Positions 51,501 through 60,500 of a DNA stretch of 64,000 bases are shown here, one piece after another. The position numbers and the translations under genes were made by a program. Location of the stretch: NCBI RefSeq assembly GCF_918741285.1, contig NZ_CAKKNC010000001.1, forward strand, positions 124,001-188,000, read 5' to 3'. The DNA comes from Sphingobium sp. CECT 9361 (GTDB taxonomy: Bacteria; Pseudomonadota; Alphaproteobacteria; Sphingomonadales; Sphingomonadaceae). Under the pieces are notes generated by a model. That model searched no databases. It worked only from the letters and a program-made list of their open reading frames with translations, and had not been told where the DNA came from. Position 1 is the first letter of the stretch. The number at the start of each line of letters is the position of its first letter.

Positions 51501-54500
51501 GTATCGTCGGTCGTCGTGCCGTTCAGCGTATCGTCGAACGACGAACCGACTAGGCGTTCGATGGTGAACAGTGTGTCACCTGCCGCTTCCGAGCCGGAGC
51601 CTGCCGTGCCGTCAAGCGAGACGGTGACCGCGCCGGTCGCGCCGCTGTAATCCGCCGTGTCGGTGCCTGCGCCGCCATAGAGCGCGTCCGCGCCTGCGCC
51701 ACCGACAAGGGTATCGTCGCCAGCATTGCCATAGAGGCTTTCGTCGGCTGCACCGCCGTGGATGCTGTCTGCCTGCGCTGAGCCCAGAACCCGCTCGATG
51801 CTGGTGAGCATGTCGCCATCGGCGTCGCTGCCGCTGCTCGCCAGTCCATCCAGATGCACGGTGACTGCGCCGACCGACGCGGAATAATCCGCCGTATCGA
51901 TGTCTGCGCCGCCATCCAGGCTGTCTGCGCCTGCGCCGCCGATCAGTGTGTCGTCCCCGGTGCCGCCCTGCAGCGTGTCGCTGCCGAAGCCGCCCGAAAT
52001 GCTGTCATTGCCTGCGCCGCCGATCAGCGTGTCGTCTGCGGTCGCGCCCGTCAGCACGTCGGCCAAGCCGGAACCTACGATGCGTTCGATGGAGGTCAAC
52101 TGGTCGCCTGCCGCATCGCCGCCGATGCCTGCCGCGCCGCCCAGGCCGATTGTTACGCCCGATGCCGAGCCGGAATAATCGACGGTATCGAAACCGGCAT
52201 TGCCATCAAGCTGATCAGCGCCTGCCGAACCGAGGATCGTATCGTCGCCGTCACCACCCGAGATGTTTTCGCCCACGGAACCGCCGCGCAAGGTATCGGC
52301 AAAGGCCGAACCAACGAGCCGCTCGACGTTGCTAAGGGTATCGCCTGCCGCGTCGCCGCCGGTCTGTGTGCCGCCGTCGAGGCCAACGTTCACCGCGCTG
52401 GCGGAACTGGCATAGCTGGCGGTGTCGAAGCCTGCGCCGCCGTCGATGGCGTCTGCGCCTGCGCCGCCCAGCAGCATGTCGTCGCCCGCGCCGCCGAGCA
52501 GGCTGTCATTGCCCGCGCCGCCGTTCAGCGTATCCGCGCCATCATTGCCTTCCAGAATGTCTGCGCCATCGGTGCCGTTCAGCGTATCGGCATTGAGCGA
52601 GCCGATAACCCGTTCGACATTGGTGAGGGCATCGCCTGCGGCGTCGCCGCCCAGCGATACCGAGCCGTCGAGATTGACGGTGACCGCGGCAGCAGAAGCA
52701 GAATAGTCCGCCGTATCGGTGCCTGCGCCACCATCGAAAATGTCTGCGCCCGCACTGCCCATCAACACATCGTTGCCGCCGCCGCCACGCAGCGTATCGA
52801 CGCCCGCGCGACCTGAGAGCGAATCGGCAAAGGCCGAACCTTCGAGGATTTCGGCGTTGGTGATGATATCGCCCGCCGCATCGCCACCGACACCGGCAGT
52901 TCCAGCCAGCGAGGCCGTTACGCCCGAAGCCGATCCGGCATAGCTGACCGTATCGATGCCATTGCCGCCGTCGATGCTGTCCGCACCTGCGCCGCCGGTC
53001 AGTATATCGTCGCCCGATCCGCCGGACAGGGTATCGTTGCCCGCGGCGCCGTTAATGCTGTCGTCGCCTGCCTGACCCAGCAGGATATCGTCGCCAGTGC
53101 TGCCCGTCAGGACATCCGCGTCGCCTGAGCCGACCACCCGTTCGATGCTGACATAGCTGTCGCCCTGCGCATCGCCGCCGATGCCGGTCGATCCGTCAAG
53201 CGTAACGGTGACTCCCGTAGTCGACGTGCTGTAATCGGCAGTATCTGTGCCTGCGCCACCTTCGAGCACGTCAGCGCCCGATCCGCCCGCCAGCACGTCG
53301 TTGCCAGCACCGCCACGCAAGGTATCGCCGCCGCCATTGCCGGTCAGGGTGTCATTGCCGTCCGCGCCTTCCAGCGTTTCGCCTGCAGAACCGCCGGTGA
53401 TGATGTCGTCGAACGCCGATCCGATGACGCGCTCGATACGCACCAACGTATCGCCTGCGGCATCACCGCCGGATGCGCTGGAACCGTCGAGGATGATTTG
53501 CACACCTGCCGACGAAGCTGAGTAATCCGCCGTGTCGAAGCCTGCGCCGCCATCGATGCTGTCCGCACCTGCGCCGCCCGCGATGATGTCGTCACCCGTG
53601 CCGCCGTCGATGCTGTCTGCGCCCGCGCCACCGCTCAGCGTGTCGATGCCCGCACCGCCGACGATGACTTCGTCGCTGGCGGAGCCGATTACATTGTCGT
53701 CGAAATCGGAACCAATGATGTTTTCCACGCTCGCGAAACTGTCACCCTGTGCGTCGCCGCCCGTGCCGGTGCCCGTTGCCAGATTGACCGTGACGCCGCT
53801 GCCCGCATTGGCGAAGCTCACAGTGTCGATGCCGCTACCGCCATCGAACGCATCTGCGCCTGCGCCGCCGTCCATGACGTCGTCGCCTGCGCCGCCCAAC
53901 AGGCTGTCATTGCCTGCGCCGCCGCTCAGCGTGTCGTTACCCGCGCCACCGTCGAGGATGTCGTTGCCTGTCGATCCGGAAAGGGTATCGCCCTGCGTCG
54001 ATCCGATGATGCGCTCGATCTGGACCAGGCGGTCGCCCGATGCGTCGCCGCTCGAACCGAAGCTGCCGTCCAGACCGATGGTGACCCCGGCAGCAGACGT
54101 GGAGTAGTCCGCCGTGTCGGTGCCAGCGCCACCGATCAGCGTATCGTTGCCGAGGCTGCCGACGAGTACGTCGTCGCCTGCGCCGCCATCCAGCGTTTCG
54201 CTGTCCATGCCGCCGATCAGGCGATCTGCATGACCCGAACCGACGATGCGTTCGATGCCCGATAGGGTATCGCCCGCCGCATCGCCGCCGATGCCCGTGC
54301 TGCCGTCGAGACCGACGGTCACGCCAGCGCTGGACGTCGAATAATCGGCCGTGTCGGTGCCGACGCCGCCGTCCAGCACGTCTGCGCCAACGCCACCGCG
54401 CAACAGATCGTCGCCGGTCCCGCCGCGTAGGGTATCTGCCCCTATGCTGCCCAGCAGCGTATCGTCATAGTCCGAACCGACCAGGATTTCGACGCCGTTC

Positions 54501-57500
54501 AGCGTGTCGCCCTGTGCCGTGCCGCCAGCGCCGACGCTACCGTCGAGGCCGATGGTGACGGCCGAAGCGGAGTCTGCATAGCTGGCCGTGTCGTTGCCTG
54601 CGCCGCCGGAGATTGCATCCGCACCGTCGCCACCCAAGATGACGTCGTTGCCCGCGTCGCCCGAAAGCGTGTCGTCGCCACCGCCGCCTTCAATGCGGTC
54701 ATCGCCCGCGCCGCCAGCGATGGTTTCGGCAAGCGCCGCACCGATCAGCGTATCGCCATTGGCGGAGCCAACCAGGCGTTCGATGTTGAGCAGCACATCG
54801 CCGCCCGCATCGCCGCCGCTGCCCGCGCGGCCATCGAGATAAGCCGTAACTGCCGAGCCGGATGCCGCGTAGCTGACAGTATCGTTGCCCGCATCGCCGT
54901 CCAGCGTATCCGCGCCCGCGCTGCCCAGCAGAGTATCGTCGCCCGCGCCGCTCTGGATGGTTTCACTGTCGGCACCGCCGCCCAGTGTATCGGCAAAGCC
55001 CGACCCGATCAGGATGTTGATGTTATTCAGCGTATCGCCAAGCGCTTCGCCAGCCGTGCCGGCTGCACCTGAAAGGTCGACCGCTACGCCAGCCGTGGCC
55101 GCCGCATAGCTGGCCGTATCGGTGCCGCCATTGCCATCGATGGCATCCGCGCCAAGGCCGCCGCTCAATACGTCGTCGCCGCTACCGCCGGTCAGTATGT
55201 CATCGCCCGCCCCGCCGGTGATGATGTCGTCGCCGGCTGCGCCGTCCAGCACGTCATCGGCGTTACCGCCGACGATGACGTCGCTCTGGCCTGAACCGAT
55301 GACGCCTTCGATGCCCGAAAGCACGTCGCCTTCGGCATCGCCGCCGGTGCTGGGGCCGCCGTCGAGGCGTACGTTCACGCCGACGCTGGAACCGGCATAG
55401 CTGGTCGTGTCGAAGCCTGCGCCGCCGGTCAGGACGTCTGCGCCTGCGCCGCCAATCAGCAGATCGTCGCCTGCACCGCCCAGCAATGTGTCGGACCCGG
55501 CATTGCCCCGCAACGTATCGTTGCCCGCGCCGCCATCCAGTATTTCATTCTGACTTGTGCCGGTCAGCGTATCGTCGAACGCCGAACCCACGACATTTTC
55601 GATGGAGGAAAGGGTATCGCCCTGCGCATCGCCGCCCGCCGAAAGCGAACCATCGAGATTGACGCTGATCGCTGCGCTGGAAGTCGAATAGTCTGCCGTA
55701 TCGGTGCCCGCGCCGCCCGAAAGGGTGTCGCCGCCTGCGCCGCCGTTCAGGATATCGTCGCCCGTGCCGCCGTCGAGGGTATCGACGCCAGTACCGCCCG
55801 ACAATATGTCGTTGCCTGCATTACCGCGCAGATCGTCGTCGCCGGTCGATCCGGCAATGGTATCGGCAAAGCCGGTGCCATCGACGATTTCGATGCTGAC
55901 GAAGCTGTCGCCCGCCGCTTCGCCGCCGGTGCCGCCCGTCGCTAGGTTGAGCGTAACGCCCGCGCTGGCGAGCGAATAGTCCGCCGTATCGGTGCCTGCG
56001 CCGCCATCCAGAACGTCGGCACCCATGCCGCCGCGCAGGATATCGTCGCCTGCGTTGCCGTGAAGCTGTTCATTGGCCGCCGAGCCGGTAACGATGTCGG
56101 CAAAGGCCGAGCCGGACACGATTTCGATGCTGGTGAGCTGATCGCCTTCGGCCAGGCCGCCAAAGCTGACGGTGCCGTTCAGGTTGACCTGAACCCCGGT
56201 GCCCGATGCGCTGTAGTCGATCGTATCGGTGCCGGTGCCGCCGTCGATGGCGTCCGCGCCCGTGCCGCCGTCGATGACGTCGTTGCCTGCGCCGCCACGC
56301 AGAGTATCGTCGCCGCCTGCACCGGAAATGCTGTCGTTACCCGCGCCGCCCTCGATCATGTCGGCCGATGAGGAGCCCGCGATCGTGTCGTCAAAGCCGG
56401 AACCGACCACATGTTCGATGCTGTCGAGAATATCGCCTGCGGCGTCGCCCTGCGTACCTGTTCCGTTTGCAAGCGACACTGCGATGCCAGCGGTCGCGTC
56501 GGAATAGTCTGCCGTATCTAAGCCCGCGCCGCCCATAAGGCGATCTGCACCGCCGCGACCGCCCAGGCGATCGTCGCCTGCGCTGCCCGTCAGCGTATCG
56601 GCTGCGCCAGTGCCCAGCAGTACGTCGTCGAAATCCGAGCCGATGAGGTTTTCGACGTTGCTGAGCTGGTCGCCTTCGGCTGCACCGCCCGTCGAGGTGG
56701 TGCCATCGACCGAGACGTTTACGCCCGAAGTGGAAGTGGAATAATCCACGGTATCGACGCCCGCGCCGCCATCGATGCGATCCGCGCCTGCGCCGCCATC
56801 GATCAGGTCGTTGCCCGCGCCACCGCGCAGATCGTCGTCGCCGCCGCCGCCGACGATGACATCATTGCCCGCACCGCCGTCCAGAACATCGGCCTGATTG
56901 CTGCCGGTGATGCTGTCGTCCAGTGTGGAACCGATGACGCCTTCGATGCTGATAAGCTGATCGTTGGCTGCGTCGCCCCCGACGCCCTGCGATCCGTCTA
57001 GAACGATCTGTACGGCGCCCGCCGACGCGCTGTAATCGACCGTGTCGAAACCTGTGCCGCCGTCCACGATGTCGGCGCCCGCGCTGCCCAGAATGCGGTC
57101 GTCGCCTGCGCCGCCGCGAACGGTATCGGCAGAGCCGCCGCCGCCGAGAACGTCGCCGAATCCCGACCCTTCGAGAATTTCGATGTCGGTCAGGCTGTCG
57201 CCCAAGGCATCGCCGCCCGTGCCCAGCGTACCGTCCAGCGATACCGAAACGCCAGCCGTCGCACCGGCATAGCTTGCCGTGTCGATGCCATTGCCGCCCT
57301 GAATGTCGTCAGCGCCTGCGCCGCCGTTCAGAATATCGTTGCCGCTGCCGCCGCGAAGGCTGTCGTCGCCAGCGCCGCCGGTGATGATGTCATCGCCCGC
57401 GCCACCGGTCAGCACTTCATTCGCCGTGCTGCCGTTCAGGATATCGTCGAAGCTGGAACCAGTCACATTTTCGATGCCGATAAGCTGATCGCCTGTCGCA

Positions 57501-60500
57501 TCGCCACCGCTGCTGGCGGACCCGTCAAGGTTGATGGTGACGGCGACGGAGGACGTTGAATAGTCCACGGTGTCGCTACCCGCTCCGCCATCCAGCACGT
57601 CCGCGCCGCTGCCGCCGCTCAGAATGTCGTCACCTGCGCCACCGCGCAGCGTGTCATTGCCAGCTGCGCCGCTGATACTGTCATTGCCTGCGCCGCCTTC
57701 CAGCGTGTCGTTCTGCAGGCCGCCAGTCAATGTGTCGTTGAAGTCGGAACCGATCAGGCGCTCGATGCCGGTCATCACGTCGTCCTGTGCGTCTCCGCCA
57801 GAACCCGTGCTACCGTCCAGCCCAGCGGAAATCGCCACCAGCGAGGAAGAGTAATCGACTGTGTCGAAACCTGCGCCGCCGTCCAGAATGTCGCCGCCCG
57901 TGCCGCCTTCCAGTATATCGTTGCCTGCGCCGCCCTGAAGCGTGTCGATACCGTCGCGACCGACCAGAAGGTCGTCGCCCGCACCGCCGGAAATTTCATC
58001 GTCGCTTGCCGCGCCGCTCAATATGTCTGCGCCGGACGAACCCACCAGCTTTTCGATCGAAACCAGCGCATCGCCTTGTGCGTCGCCGCCAACGCCGGTG
58101 CCGGTCGCCAGATCGACTGTCACGCCCAGGGCCGAACTGCTGTAATCGGCCGTATCGATGCCAGCACCACCGTCCAGCAGATCCGCGCCTGCGCGACCTT
58201 CCAGGCGATCGTCGCCGCCGCCGCCGATCAAATCTTCGTCCGCCGCTCCACCCGTAATCGCATCGGCAAAAGCCGTACCGACCACCCGTTCGATGGACAG
58301 CAATATGTCGCCGGTCGCCTGACCGCCAAGACCGGTCGATCCGTCGAGCATCACGGTGACGCCGCCGCCGGATGCACTGTAGTCGGCTGTGTCCCGACCT
58401 GCGCCGCCGTCGATTACGTCAGCGCCTGCGCCGCCTTCGATAAAGTCATTGCCATCGCCACCGATCAGGGTGTCGTTGTTGGCGCCACCGCGCAACGTGT
58501 CGTTGCCAGCGCCACCTTCCAACTGATCGGCATTGTTGCCGCCTGTCAGGGTATCGTCAAAGGCCGAACCGATGATGGTTTCGATGCTGGACAGCACGTC
58601 GCCCTGTGCATCGCCGCCGGTTCCGGTGGATCCATCCAGTGTGACAGTCACGCCCGCGCTGGAGTCGGAATAGTCGGCGGCATCGATGCCCAATCCGCCG
58701 TCGATCATGTCGGCGCCCGCGCCGCCGTTAAGAACGTCGCTGCCTTCGCCGCCTTGCAGCGAGTCGATGCCTGCGCCGCCCGACAGGCGGTCGTCGCCAT
58801 TGCCGCCGATCAACGTGTCGTTACCGGCATTGCCGGTCAGCGTATCCGATCCGCCGCCGCCTTCCAGTACTTCGTCGGCACCGACGCCGGTGATGGTATC
58901 GGAATATTCGGAGCCGAGAATACGTTCGACATTACGGACGGTGTCGCCCGCCGCATCGCCGCCCTGGCCGACGCTGCCGTCGAGGATAAGGGTGATGCCG
59001 CTGGTGCTGGCGGAATAGTCCGCGACGTCGAAGCCTGCACCGCCGTCCAGAATGTCCGCGCCTGCACGTCCGGCCAGGCTGTCATTGCCAGCGCCGCCCG
59101 AAAGGTTGTCGGCATTGTCGCCGCCGATGAGTGCATCGTCGAAGCTGGATCCGACAACGGCTTCGATGCTGACCAGCGTATCACCTGCGGCATGGCCGCC
59201 CGAAGCGTTGCCCGTGCCCAGATTGACCGATACGCCTGCATCGGAGGCACTATAGTCGGCAGTGTCGAAACCGGCACCGCCTTCCAGCGTGTCGGCACCG
59301 GCAAAGCCGGTCAGGCGATCGTTGCCGCCCTGGCCGCGCAGGATGTCATCTTCGGCCGAACCGTAAAGCGTGTCGGCAAAGGCCGATCCGGAAATCCCCT
59401 CGATGTTTGCGAAGCTGTCACCCGCCGCGTCGCCGCCAGTGTTGGCACGACCGTCGAGGCCTGCAACAATCGCTGCGTTGGACAGGCTATAGTCTGCGAT
59501 GTCGATGCCCGCGCCGCCGTCCAGCGCGTCAGCGCCGCCGCCGCCCTGCAGCGCGTCATCGCCCTGTCCGCCTTCCAGCGTGTCGCTGGCGACACTGCCG
59601 GTGATACGGTCGTCGAAGGCGGAACCGACAATGCGTTCGACCTGCGACAGGCTGTCGCCCTGCGCGTCGCCGCCCAGGCCGATGGATCCGTCATTGGAAA
59701 TGATCACGTTCGATGTCGACTGCGAATAGTCCGCCGTGTCGAAGCCTGCGCCGCCGATCAGTTCGTCACTGCCAAGGCCGCCACGCAGCACATCGTCACC
59801 TGCGCCGCCCGATAGGCGGTTCGCGCCGTCATTGCCGATCAGTTCATCATTGAATGCCGATCCGGTGACACCCTCGATTTCCGTCAGGCTGTCGCCTACG
59901 GCGTCACCGCCCGTGCCGAGCGATCCGTCCAGAGAAATTCGCACGCCGCTGGCTGAGGTCCCGTAATCGGCAATGTCAAAGCCGACGCCGCCATCCAGAA
60001 TGTCGGCGCCCGCGCCGCCCGAGAGGATATCGTTCCCTTCGCCGCCCGACAGGCGGTTGACTCCGGCATTGCCGGTCAGGCTGTCGTTGTAGTTGGAGCC
60101 GGACAGATTCTCTATGCTGGCAAAGCTGTCGCCCTGCGCCGCCCCGCCGGTTGCCGTACCTGTGGCTAGGTTGACCGATACCGCCGCCCTCGAATCGCTG
60201 TAGTCCGCCGTATCGCTGCCTGCGCCACCGATAAGGGTGTCGGCACCCTGACCGCCGCGCAACAGGTCATCGCCGTCCCGGCCTTCCAGCGTGTTATCGC
60301 CACTGTTGCCGATGAGGGTATCGGCATAAGCGCTGCCCAGCACCCGCTCTACGCCCGAAATCTGATCGCCTTCGGCTTGGTCGCCTGAAGAGACATTCCC
60401 ATCCAGTCGAACAGTAACGGCACCCTGTGCCGAGGAATAATCGACTGTGTCGAAGCCGTCTTCGCCCTGCAACTGATCGGCGCCCGCGCCGCCAATGAGC